From Puccinia triticina (Eukaryota; Basidiomycota; Pucciniomycetes; Pucciniales; Pucciniaceae): a stretch of 64,000 bases of DNA. This document shows positions 49,027 to 60,980 of this stretch, piece by piece. The notes below the pieces were generated by a model, which saw only the letters and a list, made by a program, of their open reading frames with translations, searched no databases and was not told the origin of the DNA. Position 1 is the stretch's first letter, and the number at the start of each line of letters is the position of its first letter. Made by a program: the position numbers and the translations under genes. Location: the NCBI RefSeq assembly GCF_026914185.1, contig NC_070563.1, positions 2,046,001-2,110,000 of the forward strand. The letters are read 5' to 3'.

Positions 49027-49741
49027 TAATCATTTATTTATTTTATATGATGCTTCAAACAATCATTGTTTTTCCTCACCGTGGCTGTCGTCAGCGTTTG
49101 AATTATTGTTTGTCTGGCTCTTAATTTTCTGTATTCTGGCACCATGTTCATCAGAAAGAAAAGAAAAAGCTCATAAAATTTTGAACAAACAAGAGTGAGC
49201 TGCCGTCCAGTGTCTCACTTGCTGATATAAGTAATTATAAGTAATAGTCCCTATAGTACCAAGACGGCTATATCGAAAACCTGTATGTGATGAAGCCCAC
49301 TAGAGGAAACCAATTTCTTTCTGGAACATTCCAAATAGATGAAAAAGAAAACCCCAACCCTCAAAAGAAAGATATCACTCTTCCAGAATAGAAATGTTTC
49401 CAATAGAAGATGAGAATATAGCTTTCGCAGCCCATGCAAAGAAGATGTTTCATTCATGCATGTATGAGTCATCATTTTTAAAACATCTTGGCCAAAGGGC
49501 GGTTCTTTGCAACAAGCTCACATCTTTTGTTCATCACGAACATGTCATTGAGCGGAGTTTACTTTCACTGGAATCCAGACTCGGGTTTCATAGGAGCTGA
49601 TGCAGTTATTTTTCATCTCTGCACAAAAAAAATGATTCAACATGCACCTGGGGCTTTTGGGCACAAATGAATATCCGAGAAGTAAATGGATAAAGCGCCA
49701 GTACGTTGAAAATAAGTGTCTACGGTTACCGTTGGAGTGCG
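49027..49741. other. Intergenic, no gene seen
   Basis: Between two convergent genes; short frames only, none supported. Confidence 0.4.
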
Positions 49742-51880
49742 TCATCTTTTTGTAACGAAAGCCTTCAAGTCGTTGGAGCGAGTTGCAGTGAAAGAAGAAG
49801 AACTACTACTCGGCTCTTTATTTTTTTCTGATTTATCTTTGCAGCCTACCGTCTCCGTACCATGAAGAAACGTTTCTGCCCAGTCTGAAGATAGCCTGGT
49901 GCGCGAGAATCTTGCGGATAAGGGATTCATAGGGATCTGATTGAGACGGCAATGAGCTTGGTCAGGCTTTTTTGAATTTCATGGAGCTGAACTGGCCAAG
50001 GAAGAAAGTCGGGGTTCACGTACTTCAATGTTCAGATCGCTGATCGTAAAGCGCCGAGACTTGCGACTTGCGGAGGCTGCTACATCGCTCCCATCCGTAC
50101 TCCCAACTCGCGTGAGGTTCATAGCCATGAGCTGGACGAAAAAAGGGGATGTAAGTTATTAGCTCTCCGGTGTTTGCTCTGTGAGAGTGTAGGCTCTCCG
50201 TTCAACAAGATCAAACAAATCCTTACTAGACATAAGATGTGTAAATTCCCCAAACATAGATCAATGGCAATGTAGGACATATCTCTTATTGATTGACAGA
50301 AAACCAAAGAAAATCATGACGTAAGTGTTGGCTGGGCTGGGCGTAGACGCAATCCGATGAATGACTCTCAACTTCTTCATCGCGAAAAGGCCCAACTCGA
50401 TTTTGCAGAACAAGCCAGCAAAAAAGTGGGTTTGGGGTGCCAGGATGATAAAGCGAGTAAACCTACAAGAAAGCAGAGAGTTTTTGTGAGGATGATTGAT
50501 TGAACTCACGGCAGCCGTATTCAAACTTCAGGGCGTTAGTGATATCTCTGGAAAGAAAGCTCACAAGTTCTTGGGGATTTCAAACCGGAATTTCAATCGG
50601 TTCAACACTCGAAAGAGGAAGAGGTTCAAGATTGAATTCGACGTTGATACAAAGACCAACCAGATCGGGAAGACGTATAAGTTTGAAGGTCGAGAAGGAG
50701 TTGTGAAGGGCCCTGTGATTGCTAAAATCTCCATAGTACGACACTGGGTCGATTGATCCAGGTGTTCATGGGGGTTGCAGTATAAGCATCAAAGAAGGTA
50801 ACACGTTTTTTCCTTGGTCTGACTGATGAAAGAAATTTTCGTGAACGCACAGCACACAAAACCAATTGGGCACAGCTTAAGCAAAGGAGAAGCACTGTGA
50901 TGACTCGGAACTTCCCATCTGACAACGCGTATAATCTGAAAATAAAATGGCAACATGTTTGGCTTAGCTACCAATTTTGTGGTATCGAATCTGCCTCGAG
51001 TGAAAGCCTTGATGGTAAGGCCAGGCTCGACGTATCGGAATGATAAAAGAGCGCGCTAGCTCACCTATAAATCATGATTATCTGGACGCCCCTGTGGTTT
51101 GCGAAAGAAAGAAAAGAAAATGTTAGACTATATTGAGCCCAACATGTGTTTGTTGTTAAAAGGAGCTTGCCAGATCAGCGTTCCGCTAAAGAGAGGTGAG
51201 GCAGCATAGGGCCAGAGGACGAAACTGCGCTCCAGATTTAGCGGATCGATCAACCAAATCCAGCTGAGGCCAAGAACACGAAGAATTAGTCATACGATAC
51301 GGAACCATTAGCTGAACTTGATGTAAACCGCCTGCAGAAGCTCAAAGGGGTCGATTAACCCTGCGGGCCGGCTAGCCGCACTCCGCCATCCGAGGAGCGC
51401 TGGGTCGAGGGTGACCGCCAGCAGGGCGGTTCCCCGCAAGAAAGAAGCACGTACATCGCATATTGCAGCATTAAGACGTAGCCTGTGGCCACCACGACCA
51501 AGCCTGAGACCGCGAGGTGCAGCAGGAGAGGGTGGTGTCTGTGGCACTGCCAGTACCTCTTCGAGGGCAGTAAAAATTCGCTGGAGAATGTTATATAACA
51601 TGTTTGCGACATTCACACACGCGGTCAAGGGTGCCAACTCACGATGAACAGTCCATAACTGGCGCCTAGAATGATAGTCTGTTGGTTGGATCGGAGATGA
51701 GAAGGCGGTAGATGAAAGATCAGTGGTTGCAACGTGACACTGGGGTAAGAGTGAGGATGCTTAGATGAGGTGCTGCTTGGAGTTGAACTGCGCGCACCAT
51801 CAAGAATGTTCCTATGAAGAAGCTGGTTTTGCCGTCGTCCAAAACAAGAGCATTGGGCGAGTCCATCAAGAAGGTCATTT
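49742..51880 (-). CDS. Multi-exon polytopic membrane protein, family uncertain
   Basis: The 3' exons are clear: 50227-50282 (YIAIDLCLGNLHILCL), 50024-50131 (LMAMNLTRVGSTDG, then a Ser/Arg-rich tail) and 49742-49936, ending at TGA 49742-49744 with a hydrophilic Ser-rich C-terminus. Upstream are hydrophobic exons near 50790-50930 (RVITVLLLCLSCAQLVLCAV), 51180-51270 and 51430-51500 (GLVVVATGYVLMLQYAM). The likely start is near 51877 (MDSPNALVLDD). Several transmembrane helices followed by a short membrane segment and cytosolic tail resemble the seven-helix DUF6534-like proteins common in basidiomycetes, but I am not certain. Exons between 50290 and 51800 are not all resolved, and one junction near 50283-50330 seems out of frame, so it may be damaged. 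Confidence 0.45.
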
Positions 51881-51902
51881 GTGCGCGTCCGGGTCCTCGC
51901 AA

Positions 51903-52551
51903 GATGCAGGCGGTGTTTGTTTGTTGGGAAGTGTTTGTTTTCTAGTGATAGCCGTTAAGATCAATACTTTTGCGGTTCCACCCCCTCCAAAAAAAAAGCG
52001 CGCCCAGAAAAAAAAGACTTACCGCTGAGAGAAGGCTTTAAGTATCGGGTCAGATTGAGGGAGCAGAAGCATTATCTCCCCCCGGGCAGGCTACGTGGTG
52101 GGGTATTGTTTAAGCCGCCGGAATAGTAGGCGTTGGGGGTAGATTATCCATCTGTTAGCCAGCACACGGCTGATGTCTTGAGAGGTGTAATGATTTTCAT
52201 GGGACCAGAAGTTCTATACGTTTTTAGCCGGAGCGAGTGACATAAAAATAGGCGTATTGGACAACTTAATTTTCGTTAGATTCATTTCTCAAGATATCTA
52301 TCTATTTATTAAATCGTTAGTTGTGTTGGGCTGTTCGCGAAACAACACTGATGCTTGATCAAGACCACTCGTCTGGCTTGTGTAAGCTCGTGTTTGGTAG
52401 TTATTCGCTGCTTCGGAGCGGACCGTCGATCCGAACCTGTGGTTTTTGAGGCGTGCAACTTTTCTGTGGAAGCGTCTCCTCCTGGAAGTCTTCCCGCTTC
52501 TTGCGAACTCTTCCCGCTTCTTCCCGGCCATCCAACTCGGAGCAGCCCGCC
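51903..52551. promoter_or_regulatory. Divergent upstream region of the membrane protein and PEX30 genes
   Basis: No gene is supported in this 650-bp interval, which separates two divergent start codons. Confidence 0.35.
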
Positions 52552-54468
52552 ATGGCCGAGCCCACCGCGCCGGCGTCGTCGGTCCAGCAGCTCTTCGACC
52601 ACCCGCCCCAGCTGCTGCAGCTGCTCGTCGTCTGCGCCGGCCCGCTCCGGCTGCTCGCCACGCTCTGCCAGGCCCTCAGCTGGACCCACCCCCAGGGGCC
52701 CTGGCCGTCCTGGATCCTGCTCTTCGCCTTCTGGCTGCTCTGCCACGCCCTGCCCGCCCTCCTCCGCTACGGGATCCCCAACCTGCTCGTCGGCCTCCTC
52801 CTCCTCCTCTCCACCGCCACCCGCCACCCCCCAAACACGCCCCAACACACCCATCCCGCCGCCGTCCAGCGCTCCCTCAACCATCTCCAGCTCATCGCAG
52901 ACCACTACCGCCGTCTCGCACGCCGCCTCGCCCCCGCCCCCGCCACCGCCACCCAGGTCATCACCGCCTGCCTCACCACCCTCCCGCTCTCCGTGCTCGT
53001 CGGCCAGCTCGTCCCGCTCCGATCCCTCCTCATCCTCACTGGCTCCGCCCTCATCTTCGCCTCCTCCCCCTGGTTCACTCAGCTCGCCAGCCTCCTCCAC
53101 AGGGCCCCACTCATCCTCCTCCTCGAAGCCGTCACCGCCGATCTCTTCCTCCATCTCCGCTTCCAGCCGCTCCTCAGATGGACCCAATTCATCAACCCCA
53201 ACCACCACAAATCTACCATTCTCGCCTCCATATCCACCTCCCTCTCCAACCTCCTCTCCATCAGAAATGACGTCTGTCTTCTCTTCTCTTCTCTCTCTTT
53301 CTTTCTTCTTAATTTCCTTCTATCAACTTTCTCATTTATTTATTTTTCCTTTTACAGGCTCATTCGGATGGAGATTCGTCCTTAGATCAGACACAGGAGA
53401 TCGAATTCTGTCTGACGATATTCGAGAACCAGCGATGGTGGATGGGCCTAGATGTGAGAGATCCCAGGATTCTGAGAAAGTAAACAAAGGATGACTGATG
53501 TGGGAGGGTGGAGAGGACAGTGGACGCCGAACCTGCTTCCCCACGAGCGTGCGAACTGGACGGACTCCGAGAACCAACCGGTGTCTCCACCGGGGACGTT
53601 CAAGCTTCCAGGGCCACGAGAGTATGAGGGCGTAGAGGGGGGAGTCGCGGTGCGGCGACGGGTGGAGTGGCAGTGGGTGGACTCGGAGTGGAGGATGGTC
53701 GACCCCCAGACCGCCCAGGACTTCGTCATCGACGCCGACCCGGCGCCCGGCGGTGGCCACAGCCCTTCGCTTGCCGCCCCGCTACCCGACACCGCCGAGG
53801 CCTCTACCTCAGCGTCCAACCCTACGCCCCCACAGAGCCCCGCCCTCTCGCTCCGCAGAGCGCGCAACCGCTCCGCGTCCTCACACATCGACTCGCCCGG
53901 AACTTCCTCCACCCTGGACGCGGAGATCGTGCTGGAGTGCTTGCGCAACGCCGGGCTGGGCGCCGGGCTCGTCAGCGGCCCGGCACCCAGCACCTCCCCG
54001 GCGTGGGAAGTAGATGCCAACGGTACCCTCCCCTTTCTACTCTACACACATAGAGAGACAGAGAGAGAGACAGGATGCTGATGGCTTGTGCCTTTGTTTT
54101 TGGGTTGGGAAGGCTGGCAGTACGGCGATAACCATTGGGAGAAGATGAGCAAGAAGTCGGGCATAGGACGGTACACGCGACGCCGGGCATGGACCCGGAA
54201 AGCCCGGCTGCTCTCGGCAACCATCGGCCCCGCCCCGGCCCCGTCTCCGCCTCCCGCGTCTTCCCTGCCGCAGACGCCCTCCCCGGAGACCGTGTTGTCC
54301 GACCACCCCGCCCTCGACTCCTCCCCCGCCGCATCCCCCTCCCCCGCTTCTTCTTCCAGCATCATCACGGAGCCGACCTCGACTATCATCCAGCCCCCGC
54401 CGTCGGCCGCTTCTACCGCCCTCTCGCTTAACCTTAAGCGCTCCCTCGGCCTCCTCAGACGCAAATAA
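52552..54468 (+). CDS. Peroxisomal membrane peroxin, PEX30/31/32 type
   Basis: Exons 52552-53271, 53358-53453, 53521-54022 and 54113-54468 join to 1674 nt (557 residues). The N-terminal 240 residues form the hydrophobic integral peroxisomal membrane domain, with several likely membrane or hairpin segments (ILLFAFWLLCHALPALL, IPNLLVGLLLLLST). A dysferlin N-type motif follows (FENQRWWMGLDW across an intron, then ERANWTD) with its RRRVEWQWVDSEWRMVD partner. The dysferlin C-type motif is WQYGDNHWE and GIGRYTRRRAWTRKA. In yeasts such proteins act at ER-peroxisome contacts and control peroxisome number and size. Pro/Ser-rich linkers are long. The region is much richer in GC than its neighbours, especially at third codon positions. 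Confidence 0.88.
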
Positions 54469-55006
54469 CTACACGCCTCCCCACATCTCCTCGTGCTCGT
54501 CTGTCTGTCTGTGTCATTAGATCTCTTCGGTTCGCCGTCTCCCTATCTTGTTGGCATGTTATCTTATAAAGTCTCTGTATCTCTCCATGTCCTCCCCCCA
54601 AAAAAAAACAACTGCGAACAGCACTTAGTTTACATGTATTTCTCTTTCTCTCTGTTTTTTTTTTTTTTTCCTTGCGCGCTCGAAATGTAGACATACATAT
54701 AGATCCGATCCGAGCTCAAGACAAGCAAGTAGTAACAACCCTTATTTCTGTAGTTAGACCCAAGCAGAGACCTGATTAAGAAATCATATATTAGTTGTCT
54801 GAGTTCTTTCGAATCTCGCATCTAACAATGACTCATGAATCACGTGACATTATGGCGGATTACAGCGCTCGGACAAGAGTTTCACCTGAGATTAAAGATG
54901 ACAGGCTGAGATGCGCAAAATAACTGACACAGAATAAGTTTATAATGTCTATAATTAGATGAAAGAATACATCCAAGAGCAAACCATCCAATACAATCAA
55001 GAATTT
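54469..55006. other. Intergenic, no gene seen
   Basis: 3' flanks of two convergent genes, with a T-run near 54655-54670; nothing else supported. Confidence 0.4.
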
Positions 55007-57021
55007 TCAGAAACCATCTGGTATGAGATCTTCAAAATCCACATTGCTATCCCCTAAAGTTTCAATATCATGGATGTAATCTTTTCTTCTCTGTAATTTC
55101 TTGCTGCTCTGTGAAATAAAATACTTGAATGGAAACCTGAATTTTCGGAGAACGTTCTAGTTGAGGTTTTTCGTAACTTTCTGAAGACTTGTAGCCTAGA
55201 TGTTGATGAAAGATTTTGACAAATTCAGGTGATCTCAACCTGCACGCTCAAAAGAAGTATGTAAGTATTTATTCCCTTAATTTGATTAATTGAACTTTTT
55301 CAGGAAAATGATATTATGGTACTCACAGTTTCAAGGTAATCCCTGAGAAGAGTTTCTCCTCTATGAATAAAAACAGATTGATAATATCAAACACCAGTTG
55401 TTTTGGAGTAACAACAGAATTTTCAATATGTTTATATAAAGGGTGTTGGGAAACTAGCCTATTCACTAGATCCTTGTTATTTTTTCATTGAACTCATCAT
55501 AAATTGAAAATAGAGCATCCTTCTGTTGCTCAACTTGCTGATTTCCAATTGTAGAAAGATTGGAATCCTTCAATGGATGGACAGAGTTCAATAGATCAAT
55601 GTATTTCTGTGATGAAAATGATCTTTTGAATGCTTCAAGCTCTTGATTTTCTGTGCTTGAGATGAATGCTTGTCTGGTGGACTTTAAACTTTCTACAAGG
55701 TAAACAAAGTTGATTATATCTTCTCCTTTTTTTGTCAGAGCTTTTCATCCATCATAAAATAGGAGCCGTCCAAACATACCAAAATAAGAAAAATTAGCTA
55801 TCAGTCTTTGAGTAGATAAATTACACGCACCATGTGAAATTTTAATAGAACACCAGTACAAATGTTCAGTCAATTTTCCAATACTTAGGAAATCAGATCT
55901 GTAGAAATGTTTCTTGTGAAGGAAATGATGGGAATATTTGACAAACTGTGCCACTGTTTCCTCCTTTAAAAGTATTGATCTTGTGCTTTCACATCTGATA
56001 AGTTCATTTTCAAACAAAAAATCAAGCATCCTGAACACATACTCCCAGGCTGTAAGAGTTTTGTCTCCAAAGGTTTGTTTTAGATTGTGATCTTCAAATA
56101 TGATTTTGTGTAATTATTTATTTTATTCCTTCAAATGCTGAAAGAGTTAATTTTTCTACTATAGATTTTTGTACATCCTCAGGGAGGGAGGGATAATGAC
56201 TTTGATCCAATTCTCTGTCCAAATCCTGAGATGAATGGTCAAGTATTTCAACTATGGCACTGCTTCCATCAATATTTCCTAACTTCAAAAGCCTCCAACT
56301 CTTGAGCTTTCCAATATGCTGCTTTGATTCTTCAAACAGTTTCATTGCCTCAGGCAATTCTTGATGATATTCTTCTCTTTTCTTCTCCAGAAGCCATTGG
56401 AATTGTTTCTCAAGTCCTTGTTGATATTTATCAAACTCCTCTGAATAAGTATGGAGCATTTTTACCTTTCCTGCAAATAATAACCATCTTTAATCAATAA
56501 GACAATAATTTTTGATCATGGTAATAATTACAAAGAAATGGTAGTACTAGCCTTGATTTAGTTCCCAACTATTTTTCAAACCTATGCTTACAAAAAGCAG
56601 GCATTGTGAGACTGAGTCACACAGGAAGCTTTAATGCACTGGAGAAATAACTCACATCTTGCACCAGGTGAAGGACCCTTAACTAGAAAATTTCTGATGG
56701 CTGATATCATATTTGTGAAAAAGGCCTTTGATGGTAAGTTTTTGACATCCCCCTCCTGGGAGTATTCTGCATAATTTAGAGCTTTGTGTATGGTGTGTAA
56801 GAAGTCAATAGTTTATAAGCAGATAAATTTTCCAGCTTTGTCAGCAATGATTGTTAATAATTGTGCAAGAAAAAAAAATATTCACCACGTAGGCTTAGCC
56901 GACCAGAAGTCTTATCCACTCCATTAATTGGGAAATTCCAACATGGGCTCAGAAATTTGGTTGAGGCTGCTGGGATTGAGGTATACCAGATGATGATAAG
57001 AAGGAATTGGAATGCAATCAT
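55007..57021 (-). pseudogene. Broken gene for a large secreted protein of unknown family
   Basis: Exon 1 (56886-57021) begins with a classic signal peptide (MIAFQFLLIIIWYTSIPAAS), joined to 56656-56781 and then to a long coding stretch from about 56470 down to TGA 55007-55009. Together they describe a helix-rich protein of roughly 600 residues with few Cys. Several lesions break it: the joint of exons 2 and 3 would create UGA; the frame is lost at TAA near 56118-56120; an in-frame UGA lies at 55745-55747; and a one-base deletion in an A-run near 55473 shifts the frame. Later exons still have correct splice sites. The signal peptide without recognisable domain suggests a rust secreted-protein family, perhaps effectors, but that is inference. 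Confidence 0.6.
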
Positions 57022-57999
57022 GACTTTTTTGAAGTTTTTTAATCTCAAGATCAAGGAGATGGTGAAGGTGAAGTTGAAAACACTGCAGGGCTGATTTCAA
57101 GTAGGGTGAATGCTGTGTACCTCAAAAAGTAGAACATTGTTCCATGTGTTGCATCAATGGAAGTCCTGCTTGAAACAAAGCAAACATACTAACTTGACAC
57201 AAGTCCCCCTTGGTGGGAGGCTTTCTGTGGGTGGCCGCAAAGTGGCCCGGGGAGGGACTTGTGCACAAAGTCAAAAATTTAGCTGAGAAAGGAATCATGA
57301 ATGGCTGGAGGAAAAATCTTAGCATCACCCAGCCTCCCCCTCAGCTCCTGCGGACTGGTCCCAGAGTCAATATATACTTCAGAACCTCAGCTTTCAAATG
57401 GTGCTGGTCTCATCTCCTTAATCCCAACCGTTTTTCTTGTACTAATCTTTTAAAAATAAAAATAAAACACAAAGAAATGTAAACCAAGGAATTACAACCA
57501 TCATGCCTTGTGGATATTGGATTCACAAGCCTGCAGATATCTGCAGATCCTACACCTGTAGCCACTCAATTGTTGCAGATAGGATATTCAATTGTGCATA
57601 TTATCAGAAAATCCAAAATTGGATCTTCAGAGCAATGGAATATCCTTCAGGATTCCTTTGACCTTCAAAACAGGTTCCTTCAATCAGTTTTGGAGTTTAT
57701 GCCTCAAAAACTTGGGGGAGGGTGCGCATCAGTACTGCTGGGGGGGAGAGTGGTGGCATTGGCGGCATCCCATTTGCACTCCTCTGCCTCTGGCTAACCA
57801 CTACATAGCAACTCAATCCCGCTTCTAGTGTCACTCAACCCACACTGACTCATCTTTGCCGGTATGTGTTGGTTTCTATTCTATTCTCCCCACTCACTGC
57901 GCTCGACAGTATGGGCAACCTGCGAGGCCCTAGCAACTCGACCTGCCCCCCTCCCCCTTTATTTTGTGACTGCAAACGACACAACTCACTGGATCCATG
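57022..57999. other. Intergenic, no gene seen
   Basis: Open frames at 57210-57482 and 57510-57797 have no recognisable domain or splice structure. The right edge is the start of the TIR-bounded interval. Confidence 0.35.
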
Positions 58000-58169
58000 T
58001 ACAGTGGGTCATCTAATGTTTTTGGCACCACATTTTTGAATGCAGAAGCTCAGGCCACAGCCTTTAACATGTGAGATTGGCTACAGGGGTGGAAAATAAG
58101 TTCCTAAGAATGATTATGAAATAAAAAAAAGTAAAAATGAAAAAATGAAAAATGTGGATTTCTTTTAAT

Positions 58170-58990
58170 CCAAGTTTATTAAAGCCAGAGAAACACAGAA
58201 ACAAAGATCAAGGGTTCCCCCTACAAATCAACCAAATTACAAAAAAAAAATGCAAGGGTTCCCCCTTTCAAAAAAACCAATTACAAAAACAAGCCTTCTA
58301 AACACAAAATCCAAACATCACAAACTGGACCCACTATCCATCCCTGTCTAGCAGGGGTTAAAATAGTGGGTGGATGGCCCCCAGCGCGCCGCATTGAAGG
58401 CATTATGCAAAGGGGGGCCACCGAGTAGAGCCCCTCAAACTGTGCAAGTGCAACAGCGGAGGGGGTTGAGGACAAACCGCACGCTGGAAGTACAGCGGCA
58501 GAGGACGCCTGGGGGATTATCCAAACACAACACCCCCCCTTTTATACACCATCAACCAGCAGTGCCAAGCTCGCCTCAAGCCTTCCCCTTGGATCCCCCC
58601 GCATGTATCCTCGACAACAACGCCTCCGCCACGCCGCCGCTGTACATATTTTTGACCCGCAAGGCATTAGCTACATCTCAGATCTTCTGGCCATCCTGGT
58701 CAACACATCTGATGTGCGCTACGGGAAGCTGAAATTGACCGCACAATTTGACCTGTTGGGGGCATTGTGGCGCCACCACCATGTTCCTTTGACACCAACG
58801 CCACTCCCGCCCAACCACTAACGTCGAACTGCATACTCAACTTTGTCTGTGTTTTTCTCCATGCTGACATCTCTGTCCTTGCAGCTGATAATTCACTCCG
58901 CGCAGGCTCTACTACCTCTGATTCGTCCATCCACCATCCTAGCCAGAAGCAGACTGACTACCAACAACAGATGCTGACCTACCACCCTGC
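58170..58990 (+). other. Unidentified part of the captured segment
   Basis: Contains a short direct repeat (AAGGGTTCCCCCT at about 58209 and 58255) and an open frame at 58603-58821 with a helical stretch (ISYISDLLAILVNTSDVRYG) that could be an exon of a third gene. No family is recognised. Confidence 0.3.
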
Positions 58991-59010
58991 CACACACAGT
59001 CAACGAAGCA

Positions 59011-59345
59011 AACAAAGTAATGGAGGTCCTGGCCTGCGTTTGGCGGACGGGCGAGCAACGCGAGATCGGCTACGCCGGCCGTCGGGAACGGCTCCTTTGG
59101 CATCGTCTTCAGCGCTCAACTCGTTGTTGGATCCGTCCATCCCTCTGGCAAAGAAGAGGTCGCGATCAAGAAAGTCTTGCAAGATAAACAATTCAAAGTC
59201 CGTCGCATCCTTCTCCTCGTTCCCCCCAGACCTGCTCACCTGTATCTATGCACGGCCCCAGAATCGAGAGTTCCGAATTATGAAACTGCTGATCCATCCA
59301 AACGTCGTCAATCTACGTGCTTATTTCTATTCGAGTGGAGATAAG
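59011..59345 (+). pseudogene. GSK3 kinase fragment, N-lobe
   Basis: Reads NKVMEVLAC, then TGEQREIGYAG, VGNGSFGIVFSAQLV, EEVAIKKVLQDKQFK, and after a retained intron (about 59198-59262) NREFRIMKLLIHPNVVNLRAYFYSSGDK, the glycogen synthase kinase-3 N-lobe. The Gly-rich loop and catalytic Lys are present. Small indels put the pieces in different frames, so no continuous protein is possible. Confidence 0.85.
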
Positions 59346-59404
59346 GTGAGCCACTCCTATCCAAGCTCCTAGAGTATTGATATTCTTGGTTGCTTACATC
59401 ACCT

Positions 59405-60285
59405 CCAGATCATACACAAAGAGATCCTTGACCTGGTCCGTCCCATCCCCTCATCCAGCCCATCATCATCATTGTTCACTAATTCCCCGGCACTCGGGAC
59501 AACCAGAAACCGGACGAAAGCATCAGATCGATCACCACCGACCCGGTCGATCAGACCTATTGGCTCTATTCGGAACAATCCATATTCGAGCTGGTCGTCA
59601 AAAATGAAGGCCGAGATATCTGGAAGGTCTATCTAGCCCGCAAAGATTGCGAGAAAGCGTTGAGTCATGTGGATGTAAGCAGGCCAAAAAATCCCAGTCC
59701 CTGGCTGGCGAGAGAGAGAGAGAGAGTGAGACAAGCTGACCTAGGATTTCGATTACAGATGGCCATCGACCGGGACAAGATCTTGGTCAGCCAGGCCGAT
59801 CATTACCTCCAAACCGGCAAACACATCTCTGCCGCCCAGATCTATGCCCAGTGCTCAAAGCCCTTCGAGGAGGTCGTCCTGGGCTTCATCGACCGCGGCG
59901 AGCGAGATGTACTGCGGTACTATCTTATCAGCCGTCTCGAGCAGCTCAAACGCCAGGTTTGACCCCCATCTCAACTACTACATCCATCTCATTCTGATGA
60001 GTGTGTGCTTGTTTAGGATCTGACTCAGCGGATGATGCTGGCGACTTGGTTGACGGAGATCTATTTGGCTAAGATCAACGAACTGGAAGCTCTCGTTGGC
60101 GCAGATCCTTCGGCTGCTGATCAGACTGCCAATATCGTCGTCGAGCAACAGCTGATCAAAGACGAACTGCAGCAGTTCTTGAGGACTTACAAAAGTGAGA
60201 GCCTTACTTTTTCTCCCGGACGGCGGGGGGTAGTCTCGCTAATCCGGTGAATTGTTTTTTTTTTTGGTTTCCAGGCTGATCTGGA
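59405..60285 (+). pseudogene. VPS18 fragment inserted between GSK3 pieces
   Basis: Exon-like pieces read TYWLYSEQSIFELVVKNEG, GRDIWKVYLARKDCEKAL, then (59760-59956) RDKILVSQADHYLQTGKH, AAQIYAQCSKPFEEV and FIDRGERDVLRYYL, then (60018-60195) LTQRMMLATWLTEIYLAKI and IKDELQQFLRTYK. These are consecutive parts of the clathrin-repeat region of Vps18, a core subunit of the HOPS/CORVET tethering complexes at the vacuole. Introns with GT...AG ends remain between them. The fragment lacks the N-terminal beta-propeller and the C-terminal RING of a complete VPS18. Confidence 0.85.
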
Positions 60286-60295
60286 CTCCCCATAC

Positions 60296-60780
60296 GATCC
60301 TCGGCAGGCAAAGCGCAATGAAGTCTTTTTGAACTTGGTGATTGAGGATGTGCCTGAAACCGTGTACCGGGCCTCCCGCCACTACTCCAAATTAAAGCAG
60401 GTCAGTTCCCCAGTCCATGCTCCAGTGTATCAGGCAGCTGGCTCTCATCGCCGACTGATCGCTCTCGCATCGCGTCCAATATGGTCTAATCAATCCGTTG
60501 GTACCACTCATGCTTCAGGTCATGCCGATCTTGAACATCAAGCTATACATCTATCAGCTCTTGCAATCGCTAGCCTACATCCACTCGCTTGGAATATGCC
60601 ATCGAGACATCAAGCCTCAGAATTTGTTATTAAACCCCTCGGCCGGAGTGCTCGAGTTGTATGGTTTTGGATCGGCAAAGATCTTGGTGGCCGGAGAACC
60701 GAACGTCAGTTATATATGTTTGAGGTACTACCGAGCACCAGAGCTGATTTTTGGGGCAACCAACTACACCACTAACATTG
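60296..60780 (+). pseudogene. GSK3 kinase fragment, hinge and C-lobe start
   Basis: Exon-like 60296-60402 reads EVFLNLVIEDVPETVYRAS to YSKLKQ. After an intron, 60520-60780 reads [52 protein letters not shown] and [16 protein letters not shown]. It continues the GSK3 sequence interrupted at 59345. The Asp of the DFG motif is Gly (YGFGSAK) and CSRYYRAPE reads CLRYYRAPE, so the kinase would be inactive even if spliced. The C-lobe stops at 60780. Confidence 0.88.
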
Positions 60781-60980
60781 GTCAGTCCCCACGGTCAATA
60801 AGCCCCTCAAGTCTTGTTATAACAGTAAATCTCTCTTATAGTCTCTCCCTCCCTTATTTTTCTGTCCGCGTGATCGATGTCATATCCGCTATTGATCTAC
60901 CCAAATGTCGGTACAGATATGTTAGGATATTTTTAGTCAATTTTCTCCCTGCATCTTTCAAAGTTGTACTGCTTAACTCA

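Noticed and set aside
50496..50756. 86-residue basic ORF on the plus strand
   Set aside because: It has no start context or partner exons, and the flanking minus-strand membrane-protein exons are better supported; it remains possible but unproven.
52309..53208. 299-residue Gly/Glu-rich ORF on the minus strand
   Set aside because: It is the shadow of the GC-rich PEX30-type exon; the plus strand carries domains and consistent splicing.
57210..57797. Two plus-strand ORFs of 90-95 residues
   Set aside because: No domain, no splice pattern and no compositional support.
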